Below the pieces are notes generated by a model. That model was not told where the DNA came from. It saw nothing but the letters and a program-made list of their open reading frames with translations, and did no database searches. From Cycas panzhihuaensis (taxonomy: Eukaryota; Cycadophyta), in contig CM041465.1 in the NCBI GenBank assembly GCA_023213395.1, forward strand, positions 4,464,001-4,528,000: a DNA stretch of 64,000 nt, read 5' to 3'. This document shows positions 1-11,277 of this stretch, in pieces. Positions within the stretch are counted from its first letter, which is position 1. Every line of letters starts with the position of its first letter. Position numbers and translations under genes: made by a program.

Positions 1-73
1 ACTAACTCCCAGGATCTCAAGGAGAAAAGGTTGATAATTGACTTCTTCACCAATTAGCTCTATTTTGGGATCA
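1..73 (+). repeat. 3' end of an LTR (chromovirus-like family)
   Basis: These bases match, with few changes, the last part of the three LTRs that end at 44587, 46274 and 51936, including the terminal GGATCA. The next bases (AAAATC...) are not the primer-binding site that follows a 5' LTR of this family, so this is the tail of a 3' LTR or of a solo LTR on the plus strand. The rest lies outside the window. Confidence 0.85.
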
Positions 74-1473
74 AAAATCTCTAATAATAACATGACCTTT
101 TTATAATATCCAGGAAGTAAATCAACAATCTATAACCTTCATACTATCCTCCTTAAATTCATGATTTAACACCATGAAGAAAGAGAGAGGGATACATGCA
201 CATATAAGCCAATAAACTTGTAAATCACCAACTAAATTAAATCTTTGTATGTACATATATTTATGTGGATTGATAGCTATTGTTTGGTACAATGAACATT
301 TACTAAATTCATAAACTAAATTACTAAATGCACATTATTCTAACCTAAGATTAACTAACCACTAACATTAACCTCTGATAGTTCACACATGTGAATATAT
401 TTAACAATATAACACTCTAACATTGTAATATTCCATTGCTCTAACATTATAAAAAAGGTGGGAAAGAAATAATTATATCAAACTCCAAAAAAATATAGAG
501 TTAGTTAACTCACTCTTAACCCAAGATCTTTGAGATAAGTTGATACACTAGCAATTAAAGTATGCTACTAGTAAGTAATTTTGGCAGTTGGATAATCTAG
601 ATAGTTATGACTTTTCGATAACTATAACTTACAACTTCTTGATAATTACAAATTCTTACAAACTTTAAAAGAGGAAAGGAAGAAAGGGGATGTTTCTATT
701 GTTTAGTCTACCCAATAAAATCACTAGTTATTTCCTCATTTCCACTATGTTTTCTTGAGATGCTCAATATTTCCCTTGAATTCAAACCTTTTGTTTGCTT
801 AAATGACTTTGGTACTTCCTATGCTTTACTTTTAGTCCTAAGATCCCTATTCAACAAGATAGAGCTTAGCGAGAATATTAGGTCATGGGCAAGGGAAATC
901 TATAGTACTATATTTTCAGGCTAAATATTATGATAATGTTATGTTGAGTTAATCCACTTACCCATCCTTCATATATAAATTCATTCTAGAAATCATTATA
1001 TAATGTTTGAGTCATTTTACTATAACCAATATACTTTGAATATTATTTTGTGATATTAAAGATTTTACATATTTCCAACTTGATTCTTACTTAGTATGGA
1101 AATGCATATGATTATCTTTTAATCTTGTGAGCATTATATTGAAGTCAGTTTTGTCTCTATCTTCATTCACTCTCTTTTCTTTCTTACTTCACTTCTTGCA
1201 TTCTCTTAATACATAAATTTATATTTCATTCTCCTTCTAGTAAATTACAATATCATGATCTAATCACACTCTCATTTAAATATAGCAATATTATAGATTT
1301 TTATTGCATATGGTATTTTTTGATATATTTTCTAAATATAATATAAATCAAGAAATTATAAGAAAGTCATCCCTTTAAATGAAGGTTTCACATCCCATTA
1401 ATTGCCTTCATGTTCTTAAACCTTACTTCAAATGTTGGTAAACTAGCATCATCTTTATGATTCTTCGAGGATA
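74..1473. other. AT-rich DNA, no gene seen
   Basis: No open frame of useful length and no recognisable protein fragment on either strand. Because the DNA on the far side of C1 (4515 onward) leads into the gag region of T-A, this stretch could hold the leader or an eroded LTR of T-A. That is inference; I could not match it to another repeat in the window. Confidence 0.5.
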
Positions 1474-1478
1474 CAAAA
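1474..1478. repeat. Target-site duplication of C1, left
   Basis: CAAAA lies directly before the TGTTG start of the left LTR. The same five bases follow the right LTR at 4510-4514. Confidence 0.85.
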
Positions 1479-1877
1479 TGTTGGAAATAATATGTAAGGA
1501 GAATAGGGAAGAATATATACAAAATATCAATAGATTAATACTTCAATACTTTGTTGTTGCATAAACAAGAAAACTCATTGTATTCAATCCATGTTGATAA
1601 AGAAGAATAATACAAATTTCTCAATATAGGCAGTGTCTAAAGACACCAGGGTTGCACACCCTTCAATATTTATAATTTTGGGGGAGGAGGGAAACTCCTC
1701 AACCCCTGAAATTTAAATTACAATAAAATAATACTAACTTAACTTAAAGTAAACTTAACTCAAATTAACATTAATTTACCTATACATGTTGAGCACCCAC
1801 ATGTGTAAATTGAAGATGATGAGGTGTGCTCCCCTGGTTGGAAGGTGGGAGTAGAGTGATGATAATTAACTCCAATA
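1479..1877 (-). repeat. 3' LTR of C1
   Basis: It aligns along its full length with 4111-4509. It starts TGTTG and ends CAATA, a decayed CAACA. The bases just outside it (TTCTCCCCCTT on the plus strand) are the complement of the polypurine tract expected upstream of a 3' LTR. In the stretch compared by eye, differences from the partner run at about one in ten and are mostly transitions. Confidence 0.9.
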
Positions 1878-2194
1878 TTCTCCCCCTTAATGGTCATTGT
1901 GAACACTTGTATCTTCTCTTTGAACTTATGGAATTTGTATTTGAAAAAAGCTTTCAAAATCTATCCCTTAACTTGATCTTCATCAACTTGCTTTATCCTT
2001 ACTCCAATGTGTATGTCTTCATCTTTGAGTGGTGCAAAAAAGCTATAGGTAAATGAAGCTTGATTTGTACAAAGGTGAATAGATGCAACCTTGACTTTAA
2101 CTTCTAGAATTTTAGCTTTGTCTGTCATATCATTAGGTCTCTTTTCTGTCATATCATAAGATCCCTTCCCCCCTCCAAATGGAGGATCAAGTTC

Positions 2195-2488
2195 TTATAT
2201 AACAAGTTGGTCCTGCATTTGAATGGAATCTTCCTTGGTGTTGTCATTATAATCTACATGTTCTATCACCTGTCTTATATGCTCATCAAAAATAGCATCA
2301 AATACATTGAGGGTACCTCTCTCGTAAGTATAAATCAAAATATCCCATACAAATTTAGAAGTAGTTAATTCATAAACCTTTGAAAAAACATCATCATTCA
2401 TAGTGCAAAATAATAAACCTAAAACTTTATTATCCTTTCTAAAATGTTCTTTAATACTGAAATCACATTCATATTGTAAATATTTCAT
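2195..2488 (-). pseudogene. Copia gag fragment (UBN2-like)
   Basis: This 97-residue open frame contains KDNKVLGLLFCTMNDDVF followed by ELTTSKFVWDILIYTYE. That is the pattern of the copia Gag (UBN2 family) segment in which a multimeric capsid helix region ends in a conserved Trp and a 'W-x-x-L/I' motif. The same pattern occurs in the C2 gag (KDNKSLALIFYALEDHVF...KEAWDTLQLIYKG). There is no zinc knuckle in this fragment, and the frame upstream of residue 1 is broken. It is the only coding trace I recognise in C1, which supports the gag-only reading of the element. Confidence 0.6.
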
Positions 2489-4050
2489 AAGATCATATTC
2501 AATAAAATAGTCTTACATAGTCTTATGCCATAGTGAAAAATTTTACCCATGAATATAGGAAATTATGTCATTTTATCAAAGAAACTTTAGTATATAAAAA
2601 TATGTTTTTATCAAATCAAAAGAGTCAATAAATGACTAAACTTGTATGATGTCAAATATACTCTTCAAAAGAAATATAATGCATTTTAGAAAGTGAATGC
2701 AAATAAGGAAATGACCTTTTAAACAATGATAAAATAAAAAATATCTTTCAATAAGTGTATGCCCTTTGAAAATGAATGAACTAAATGCAACCTTTATAGG
2801 TTCAATAAGGAAATAAACTTTTCAATAATGATAAATGCTTTCAATATATGTATGCCTTTGGAAAGTATATGAGCTAAGAATAATAAGGAAATGATCCTTT
2901 TAATAATGATAAAAATGACTTTTTAATAAGTGTGCCTTTCAAATAAACTTTGTAATAAAATGAATATAAGAGCAAATTTAAATATAATAAATATCCTAAG
3001 TAAATCTAAAATAAACTTTGATGAAGAATAAAAAATTCTTTAAGCTTTTGATCTTTCAAATAAGTAACCATAAATTTGAGCAAGTAAATAGATTTTTCAA
3101 TGTAAGAGGTTCTTTTCTTTGATAATAGTATATAATACTGAAACTAAAATATATATAGGTATTTTCACTTTGAAATATAACAAATATGAAGAATAAACCT
3201 TTTTAAAAAAAGTATTGTAGTCCTTAAAAGAAAGGTTTAAAGGATAACCTCAAGTTTGGTAGCTTTAGAGTTGTGTTAAATAGTGTTAGAATAAAATGAA
3301 ACTTCACTAGTATGAAGATTAATGAAATATGTTTTCAATGGAATTGACCATTTTGAAAACAGGTTCCTACAAGTCAATATTTGAATTATTCAAAGGTGCA
3401 GACCTCCTTTTAAGGCCTAACAAGAGCATGGAGCTTAAAAACTTATAAAAATGCTAATAAAACCTTATGGAATACTATAAAATGGTCACATAAAGTTTAA
3501 AGAGCTACTTCATATATTTTTAGCTGAAAATTTTTTAGAAATATATATAAAAAATATGTAAAAATGGAAGATTAGATATAATTAAGTACCTCTACTTTGA
3601 TGCTTTTGAAAATTAGTAAAAATACATTAAAACATATAAAAAACTATGTCAGTTTGAAGAGGATTGAGTTAGCTTCCCAACAAAACTAACAGAACTGAAT
3701 TTTGATATAAAATAGAAAAGTTATAATGAAAATGGTAACTAGTACTTTTATGGTAAAAGGTTTAAAAAAATACTAAAAAATACTAAAGTGCCACTTTTAG
3801 CGATTAAAATAATGACCAAAATAAGTCTTAGAAAATAAAATAAATAGTTGGTAATGAAATTTATTAAACGTAGATTACTGTAAAATAAATCCGGATAAAA
3901 AATATTCACCCAGTAATAAAATATAATCAGTTAAAAAAGTGATTTTGTTAAAAAGTTTAAAAAAGCTCAAAAAATAAATATCTGACTTTGAATCGACTGA
4001 AACATGGTCAAATCAGGTCCAAATTGGTCATAGGTCGATCTCAACTAGAT
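2489..4050 (-). other. Long AT-rich leader of C1
   Basis: This is the element's 5' untranslated part, between the primer-binding site and the gag trace. It has no open frames of note. Its composition, and weak local similarity near 3640-3740, recall the leader of C2 near 16170-16270, so C1 and C2 may be relatives. I see no promoter or structured RNA in it. Confidence 0.5.
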
Positions 4051-4071
4051 CTAAGCTCTGAAACCAAATGT
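4051..4071 (-). repeat. Duplicated primer-binding-site segment
   Basis: The segment CTAAGCTCTGAAACCAAATG repeats, with one change, the real primer-binding-site segment 42 bases to its right (CTAAGCTCTGATACCAAATG). The short intervening DNA suggests a local duplication of the LTR-proximal end. Confidence 0.7.
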
Positions 4072-4096
4072 AGGAAATAGAATGGAGATAAACTAA

Positions 4097-4108
4097 GCTC
4101 TGATACCA
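4097..4108 (-). promoter_or_regulatory. Primer-binding site of C1 (tRNA-iMet type)
   Basis: The minus strand reads TGGTATCAGAGC two bases inside the right LTR. That is the complement of the 3' end of plant initiator tRNA-Met, used to start minus-strand DNA synthesis. It shows that the right LTR is the 5' LTR. Confidence 0.9.
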
Positions 4109-4110
4109 AA

Positions 4111-4509
4111 TGTTGAAAATAATATGCAAGGAGAACAGGGCAGAACATATACAAAACATCAATAGATCAATACTTCAATAATTTGTTGTTGCATAAACAA
4201 GAAAATTCATTATATTCAATCCATGTTGATAAAGAAGAATAATACAATTTTCCCAATATGGGCAGTGTCTAAAGACACCAGGGTTGCACACCCCTCAATA
4301 TTTATAATTTTGGGGGAGGAGGGCAACTCCTCAACCCCTGAAATTCAAATTGCAATAAAATAATACTAACTTAACTCAAAATAAACTTAACTTAAATTAA
4401 CATTAACTTACCTACACATGTTGAGCACCCACGTGTGTAAATTGAAGATGATGAGGTGTGCTCCCCTGGTTGGAAGGTGGGAGTAGAGTGATGACAATTA
4501 ACTCCAACA
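4111..4509 (-). repeat. 5' LTR of C1
   Basis: It starts TGTTG and ends CAACA, a perfect 5-base terminal inverted repeat, and matches 1479-1877 throughout. It adjoins the primer-binding site, so it is the promoter-bearing 5' LTR. The downstream bases 4510-4514 are the CAAAA target duplication. Confidence 0.9.
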
Positions 4510-4514
4510 CAAAA
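4510..4514. repeat. Target-site duplication of C1, right
   Basis: CAAAA, identical to 1474-1478. Confidence 0.85.
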
Positions 4515-4779
4515 ACCTAGTGTAATATTCTAGCGATGATACTGGAGATTCCAAGACTTCAAATTTCTAGAAGTAGCTTCTTTAATTTTCTTGTATAAAA
4601 AATCCTTCAAGTTAGTGAAAGATCTTAAGAGAGCATACACCTAATTACTTAGATCGTAAGATGTAAAGGGGGAATTTTTACATTCTCATCAAGAAAGAAG
4701 AAGATAAACTCAAGTTGAGTTTGAAGTCCCTATATTCAAACCCTTAAATCCCTAACTAATAATGTAAAGATTATTGTTG

Positions 4780-5990
4780 TTGATAATTTAGAAATAGTTA
4801 AAAAACATATTAACAATCAAATAGGTAATCAAGATGACACTCCATGGATGAAAAATGACCTTTTAAACTTATAAAGAGTTTTAAATGATGTTCTAAATAA
4901 AACGTAAAATTCTTGTTCTATATTCAAAGGAGATGAAACATTGATAGAAGAGCAACATCTTGAAAAGTTCTTAATCATATACAAGATGTTTAACATCAAG
5001 AAAACCAATGTTTAGCTATTTGCTTATTCATTCATTCTTTAGAAAGAAAACCAATTGAATGATTTGAATCTCTACATAATGCGACTATCATTAATTGGAA
5101 AAATCTATTAAATGTTCCTAAACTAAAGTATTCAAGCATAAAGATTGTGGCTACATTGATAAAATAACTATTTATTGTTAAAAATAGACCTAAGAAAACT
5201 ACAACTACCTTTGCAGAGAGATTTCATAGAATGTTAAATATGATCAGTAAGGATCATCAAATATATAACTAGAATAGTTTTTATAAGAGTTGGATAATAA
5301 AATGAGATTTATGGTATCATGTAAGTTGCTTAATACTATTAATGAAACATAGGAGTTATGCTTGGGAATGGATCAAATGTGGAACAAATTTGGAGAAATA
5401 AGAGCATCCTCCATTATGGCTCTTAAAAGGGAGACTCCTACTCCTAATGTATATGTAAAGGTCTAAATGCAAGCTCTAATCAGGAGATGGAACAATGATC
5501 TTTAGCATTAAAAAAGATAAGTAAAAGATAAGAAGCCATAAAGGCTTTCTATGATAAGGTGGAACTAAATAGTACCAATAACAAAGTTGAGTTTGATTTC
5601 TTCCCTTATTGATAAACAAACTATCAGGATCAAAGACTTTCTTAGTGGTATGGATGACTTCAAATAAGCTTTCTTTTCTAGATCACATTCATCCCATTTA
5701 GATACAAAAATTGTAGCCTTTTTTTAAGATGAAAGATTAGATCATGATTTAGCAAGCCTAATTTTCATGACCAAGGCATAAATAATAAAGTAAGGAAGCC
5801 AACATGAAGCAAAACAAATATCAAATATCCCTAAGTCTAATACAATAAGAGTTATGCCTAACCCTTAGAGAAACACTCCTCCTAGAGCTTTTCAAAATTT
5901 GAAAGCATAAGTTATTCCTTGTAATGCGGGTAATCTTATAGGAATTTCCTCTAAAAAATATGATGCCTTATAAGATCTTTTAAAATACCC
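4780..5990 (+). pseudogene. T-A gag remnant
   Basis: Around 4928-5130, traces of a Ty3 Gag (Retrotrans_gag) core can be read: LEKFLIIYKMFNIKKTNV, then RKPIE, a stop where the family has Trp, then FESLHNATIINW. The family pattern is a capsid helix bundle with a W-F-x-x-L core followed by I-x-x-W, which is what remains here. Downstream to 5990 the frame is shattered; I see no convincing zinc knuckle. Boundaries are approximate. The product would have formed the virus-like particle shell. Confidence 0.55.
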
Positions 5991-6015
5991 TATAAGCATA
6001 AGTCTCTATCAAGTT

Positions 6016-6560
6016 ATGAAAATACAAAAGCAAAAGAAGAGGCTCATAAAAGACCTACAAACTAAGGGAAAGTTGTTGAGTGCTATAATTAAGGATCAGG
6101 TGATGGAAGCTACTATTCTTCCCCTTAAATCCATCAATGTTTCATTTTATGTTTCTTTGAATACTCATAATGAATTCATTTTATATAATTATATTATAGA
6201 CATTGGAGCATTACATAATATGATGTATGCTATCCTATAATTAAAATGCACTAAAACCAAATAAGTTATGTCTCAAGATTTCAAAGTTATATCAACTATA
6301 GGTAAAATCAAACACCTAGTAGTTAACCTAATAACCTATTCAAAGTTCTTTATCATCATCTCCATCACAGTAATTGACATGCCTCTTATATATGGGTTAC
6401 TCCTTGTCTAATAATGGGCTCATGAAATTGGAGCCATACCTAATATTAAAATGGCTAATATAACCTTCCTAATTGGAAACGATTTGGTCATTTTACCAAG
6501 GGAGAAGAGATATGCTAACCATGTCCAAATCAGAGAAGGCATGATAACTTAGAATAACTT
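6016..6560 (+). pseudogene. T-A aspartic protease remnant
   Basis: The 74-residue open piece ends YNYIIDIGALHNMM, the position of the retroviral-type aspartic protease active site. Where the family has Asp-Thr/Ser-Gly-Ala, this copy has Asp-Ile-Gly-Ala. About 60 codons later MPLIYGLLL and then WAHEIGAIPNIKM follow, the usual C-terminal flap region of Tat-type proteases. The protease would process the polyprotein. It is now interrupted by at least two stops (for example near 6238 and 6410). Confidence 0.65.
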
Positions 6561-6669
6561 GGAATGCATTTAACCCAAGCGGGCTAGGGACATACACAAT
6601 CCTAATAGGAATTGAAAATAAATTACCTACCATTGAAGAACATGAATATCAACTTTAGTAGGAGAAATA

Positions 6670-7080
6670 TAGTCATGTATGTATTATGTACTTTGATGGA
6701 GCTAGCTCCAAGATAAGAGCTAGGGATAGAATTATTTTTTAATCCCCAAGTGGGTAATCTTTTCCCTTCTCTTACAAGTTTACCTTTAGCTACACCAACC
6801 ACATTCTTGAGTATAAGGCCTTAGAGTTAGGTGTTCAAAAGGCAATGAGCATGAATATTAAACTTCTTCAGGGTCTATGTGATTTTGAGTTAGTAATGCA
6901 TCAAGTCAGGAAATTATATTATGTAAAATATAAAAAGTTAAAATGTTGTCAATAAAGGGTATAAGATCTTCTCTAAGGTTTTAAATCATTTTTAATTAAG
7001 CACATCCCTAAGGAAAAAAACCAGCTTGTAAACTTTAGTAATAGTAGTAATCTTACTAGAGAATAACTTGAGTTAGGGGC
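6670..7080 (+). pseudogene. T-A second RNase H (aRNH-like), upstream of RT
   Basis: The reading VLYFDGASSKIRA, then FSYKFTFSYTNHILEYKAL, then LLQGLCDFELVMHQV matches the archaeal/cellular-like RNase H of Tat-lineage elements. The first three catalytic acidic residues (D of FDG, E of LEY, D of CDFE) are visible. The fourth acidic position, expected in the LADSL-like motif, reads Asn (LVNFS). In the Tat-lineage elements I know, this extra RNase H lies after the RT-RNase H block; here it lies between protease and RT. At least four stops interrupt it. The domain would degrade RNA in RNA-DNA hybrids. Confidence 0.6.
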
Positions 7081-7199
7081 AAAAGTAAGGGGTTATAATG
7101 ATCATTACCAAACTTTTATCCTAGGTAATGTAAAGCATTGGCAAGTATTTAAGGACAATAATTAGGTCTTAAAATTCATGTAGGGAAGAGGTGAGTTTA

Positions 7200-7830
7200 T
7201 AGGTTTATATCTAGGAGAAGCCAAAATGCCCAAACAATAAGTGAGCTTAAAAGCAAGCTTTAACAAGGAATTCATTCAACTAAGGATCAATAAACTAATT
7301 AGATATATGATTTGTCTAGAGTCCTTATTTGATGTTAATGACCCTCTAAAGTTGAGTAAGTCCAACGAAGAATTTTCTAAAAGAACTCTAAAAAAGTGTA
7401 TTTGATGTAATCTTAGGATCAATAAAGATCTAAAAGTGATCTTTATAAGTGAATCTTTCTCCAAAGAGGAAAGAGATGAGGTTTCTTTTGTTTGTAGGGG
7501 ATATCAAGACATATTTACTTTGTCCTATGAAGACTTAAGGGCTTTTAATCTTAATGTTATCTAAGCACCGTTCCATTCAAGCCTATTTTCAATCCATTTA
7601 GACAAAAGCAAATCCTAGTTAATCATAAAAATAATGATCTAATTTGAAAAGAAGTCCAAAAGTTTAGACATGTTGATATCATTTTCTAAATTAGATACTC
7701 AACTTGGGTAGTAAATGTGGTACTAATGTGAGAAAAAGGGGATATTTAGCTATGTATAGACTTTCATAATCTTAATAAAGAGTTCATAAAAGACAAATAT
7801 CCTCTACCGTAAATGGAATCAAGAAAGGCT
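7200..7830 (+). pseudogene. T-A reverse transcriptase, N-terminal remnant
   Basis: A protease-RT linker (SESFSKEERDE, then YEDLRAF) leads into the RT start, read as PFRQKQILVNHK, then YSTWVVNVVLM and CIDFHNLNKEFIKDKYPLP, the first palm/finger motif of Ty3 RT. The catalytic YxDD box and the rest of the palm are missing: after about 7830 the sequence jumps to the RNase H end. A deletion of several hundred bases within pol is the simplest explanation. Confidence 0.7.
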
Positions 7831-7899
7831 TATAGTATTTCTGAATAACCAATTAATATACTCATGAGTTGATAAAAAAGTGTATGTCCTAATAAAAGC

Positions 7900-8258
7900 C
7901 ATAGATTACTTTAAGATTTTCATCCAGAATAGTCATGATATAGCTTACATTTTATTAGCTCCAATGAAAACCACGTTATCTCAAATAATTCCTCTTATTA
8001 GATGGACTAAATGGATAGAAAAGATTTAGGAGTTTGACCTTGATATCAAACCTATCAAGATTGTCAAAGACTAGGGTTTGTATAAGTTTCTCATAAAAAA
8101 TCAAATTCATGACTCAATGGAGCATAAGGATGAGTAAAAGGTGGCCCTATAACTAATGCTAAACCTCAAGAAGAAGATAACATAGACTTTAGCACTTTCC
8201 TAAAAGATGTAATTTTCTATTTAAGAAATGACGATTATTAAAGGGATAAAAGGTCCTT
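7900..8258 (+). pseudogene. T-A RT-associated RNase H, C-terminal remnant
   Basis: Readable pieces are LAPMKTTLSQIIPLIRWTKW and EFDLDIKPIKIVKD, the conserved end of the gypsy RNase H, then FSTFLKDVIFYLRNDDY, the connector that precedes integrase in Tat-like elements. No second RNase H lies between this and the integrase (which resumes at 18176), consistent with the domain having been placed upstream of RT. The stretch is cut at 8263 by copia C2. Confidence 0.6.
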
Positions 8259-8263
8259 AAAGT
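8259..8263. repeat. Target-site duplication of C2, left
   Basis: AAAGT, identical to 18171-18175. Together they place C2 precisely inside T-A. Confidence 0.85.
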
Positions 8264-8626
8264 TAAAGGATGTAGAGGTGTAGAGTGGGACTACAATGGT
8301 GAGCTCATGATTCTTGAGTTAACCTATTCTTCTAAATCATTGGTGGTGTTAAAAAATACCAGGGAGGTATTCCCACCTCATTTATAGGAAAATTTGGGGA
8401 GGCGACAAGCACCTCAACCTGACCTACATGTTATCCAATAATATCCAAAATAATATTAAAAAATACAATTAAAAAATATAAACACATACCTTAAGAGTAG
8501 TGGGTTGGCATTTGGAGGATCTAAGTGGCCTGGTGTGTGGCTTTAGGTGCCCTAGGGAGTCCCAAATGTGGATTAGAGGGGCCTTAGGTGGACATCTCCT
8601 TAGGAACATTAGGGGTTATCCCAATA
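8264..8626 (-). repeat. 3' LTR of C2
   Basis: Aligns with 17809-18170 end to end. Its outer ends have decayed: TA instead of TG at the left and CAATA instead of CAACA at the right. The adjacent TTCTCCTCC is the complement of a polypurine tract, as expected beside a 3' LTR. Confidence 0.88.
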
Positions 8627-8639
8627 TTCTCCTCCATAA

Positions 8640-10140
8640 TGCCCAATGTGAACGACTCCCAAACTTTCTCTGAATTTCTAAAATTTAACTTTTCCCAAAG
8701 CCTTTGTAAATATATTTGTTATCTGGTCTTTAGTGCTACAATAAGCCAGTTTGATTTCTTCTACTTGTACTAGTTCCTAAATGAAATGGTATTGAGTCTC
8801 AATGTATTTTGTTCTACTATGGAAAACTAGATTCTTTGCCATTTATATGATGCTCTAATTGTTGCACCAAATTCTAGTGAGACCTTTGTGTTTAAGCTGG
8901 AAATATAGTAATAGTCTTCTCAACCAAACTAACTCACATACACCTGCTACTGCTGCTTTATATTCTACTTTGGCTATGGATAAGGAGATTGTGTTCTACT
9001 TCTTTTTACTCCATGCTATTACTACTGATCCCATACTAAATATATAACCTATTGTAGATTTTTTGTCATCAACATCTCCTACTCAATCTAAATCTATATA
9101 GCCAGTCAACTAAAATTTTGGGGAAGTTTGTAGCATAACCCATAATCTAGAGCTCCTTTAAGATATCAAAGGATTCTCTTAGTTGCTTACTAGTGAGAGG
9201 TCTTTGGATCTTGCATGAACCTAGATACAACACTAACTAAGTGTGTTATATCTGGTTGGGTGGATGTTAAATATATTAAGCTGCCAATACGATGTCTGTA
9301 AAGTGTTGGATCAACTAAAGTAGAGTCATCTATCTTAGAGAGTTTGATTCCTATTTTAGTTGGGGTTGCCAATGGTTTACAATCTATCATTATGAACTTT
9401 TGTAATAGGTCCAAGGTGTATTTATATTGGGAGATGAAAATTTCATTCTTATCTTGCCAAACTTCCAATCCTAGGAAGTAATGCATAAGTCCCAAATATA
9501 TCATCTTGAATTCTTTACACATAGCATCTTTGAATTGATGTAACAAGTGGGATTCATTTCTAATATATACAAGGTCATCCACATAAAAACCTAGAATTAG
9601 GATTAAACTTTCCTTGATTTGGATATACAAGTTAGGGTCTGCCTAGGATCTTTCAAACTCTTGATCTATGAATTATTTATCTATGCAAGAATACCAAGCC
9701 CTGGGTTCTTATTTTAAACCATGGAGTGCCTTTCTTAGTTTATACACTTTGTTCTCTTCCCCCCCTTACTTTAAAACTGAGGGGTTGAGTGACATAGATG
9801 TCTTCTTTGATGTAGTTATTGAGGAATGCACTTTTGACATCCATTTGGTAAACTTTCCAACCCATTTGGGTTGTTAGGCTTATCATCATTTTGGTAGATT
9901 CCATCTGAGTAATAGGGGCAAAGGTTTCAGTATAGTCTATGCCTTTTTTTTAGCATACCTTTTTGTAATCAGTCTAGCCTTATACTTATGAATAGATCCA
10001 TCTAAGTGAAACTTGGTCTTATAGACCTATTTTGTACTAATAGTCTTTTTCTTTGGGGGTAAATCAACTAGCTCCTATGTGTCATTCTTAACAATGGAGT
10101 TGTATTCATCTTCCATGGCTTTTTGCCAATATTCATATCA
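8640..10140 (-). pseudogene. C2 reverse transcriptase and RNase H
   Basis: In element order: an RT start (MEDEYNSIVKN...ELVDLPPKKK, 10140-10050), the palm with FYVDDLVYI at about 9570-9595, the conserved KDAMCKEFKMIYLGLMHYFLGLE region and IGSLIYLTSTQPDITHLVSVVSRFM (9300-9200, last residues of a 146-residue open piece at 9190-9630), then the copia RNase H to about 8860. The catalytic YVDD is intact, but there are stops throughout the RNase H part. RT and RNase H together would copy element RNA into DNA in the cytoplasmic particle. Confidence 0.85.
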
Positions 10141-10559
10141 ATTAGCCTCAACAAAAGTTTGAGGCTCATGAGTCTCTAATACCTTGCTCATTAGGGAAAA
10201 GTTAACCCTATGTGAGTGTGTGGACCTTCGATTATTATCCAAGATGTTACCCAAGTCATGATTTTGATGAACCTATTTTAGTAGATTTTGTGGTGGAGGA
10301 TGAGATAAAGTTCCCTCCCCACTAGGTTCATTGATGCTTCTCCTAGAATCAAACATAGGAGGTATATATTTGGTTTGGAAGATGGATCAAACTTTATTAC
10401 AACCTCCTTTTTCTTTTCTTGATTGTCTTGATAATAGGTATCTTCCTAGAACTTAACATCCCTGCTTAACATGAATTTTCTTGATTTGGGATCATATACC
10501 TTGTATGACTTAGAAGTTTTACTATAGCCAAGGAAAATACATTTGACGTTATGATCATC

Positions 10560-11270
10560 TAATTTTGATCTTTATTGATCAGCAATGTGAGCATAGGTAA
10601 GACATCCAAATACTCTAAGATGATGTATGCTTGGTTTATAACCAATCCAAGCTTCTTCTAGAGTTTTCCATCTAAGGGATTTGGTAGAGCACCTATTAAG
10701 TAAATAAATAGCCATATGAACTACTTCAGCCCAAATTCTTATCCTTAAGCATACACCTAGCCATTTTGACTATAGTGTGATTTTTCCTCCCTACTACACT
10801 GTTTTGTTGTGGGGTGTAGGGATTAGTTAACTGTCTTCTAATTCCATGGTATACACAATAATCTTTGAATGCATTATAGATAAACTCTCCCCCATTATCC
10901 AATCTTAGGGATAGAAGTTTGTATTTACTTTATCGCTCCATAACGGTTTTGAAGTCAACAAAGTATTGGAAGGCATCTGATTTATACTTGAGGAAGATCA
11001 CCCATGTCTTCCTTATGAAGTCATCTATGAATGTGATGAATTATTTTACACTTACTAGTGAAGGAGTGTTCATAGGCCCACAAATATCTGTGTATACCAA
11101 TTGGAGTGGACCTGATGCTAGATGACTAAAATCTGGAAAGCTTTCCCTATGGTATTTGCCAAGAAGACACCCTTCGCATAAGTTTTTATTCACCTCAATA
11201 TGTGGTAAACCATTAACCATGTCCATCTGTTTTATAAGGGCCAAACTATTATAGTTAAGATGACTAAACC
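10560..11270 (-). pseudogene. C2 integrase
   Basis: It begins with the GAG-pre-integrase zinc region: MALIKQMDMVNGLPHIEV, then NLCEGCLLGKYHRESFP with its paired Cys. The catalytic core follows: YTDICGPM carries the first Asp (about 11085), and LRLDNGGEF the second (about 10895). At the third acidic position, the usual Glu before R-K-N, this copy reads Gly (VVGRKN). Several stops follow. The domain would join element DNA to the chromosome; this copy cannot. Confidence 0.8.
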
Positions 11271-11277
11271 TTTTATT

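Larger units (their letters stand above)
1479..4509 (-). mobile_element. Copia element C1, LTRs plus gag remnant only
   Basis: The element is 3.0 kb, bounded by two ~399-bp LTRs of the TGTTG...CAACA type and by an exact CAAAA duplication. The primer-binding site next to the right LTR reads on the minus strand and fixes the orientation. The 2.2-kb interior contains one gag-like fragment and a long AT-rich leader; I see no protease, integrase, RT or RNase H. This matches the layout of non-autonomous terminal-repeat elements with only GAG (TR-GAG), which would depend on pol supplied by a related copia. It could also be an internal-deletion derivative of an autonomous element. Confidence 0.85.
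4515..8263 (+). mobile_element. Tat-like Ty3/gypsy element T-A, left part
   Basis: A very decayed plus-strand element. Reading across frames and stops gives gag, protease, an RNase H domain, the start of RT and the end of the RT-associated RNase H. Its integrase lies at 18176 onward, beyond copia C2, which inserted at 8263. The sequence style resembles plant Tat-lineage polyproteins. No LTR is recognised at its left end. Stops are frequent, and many are compatible with C-to-T change of Gln codons. Confidence 0.75.

Noticed and set aside
29-2152. Small frames near the left edge as host exons
   Set aside because: No homology, splice pattern or codon bias; the frames at 1760-2152 overlap the C1 LTR and its 3' internal end.
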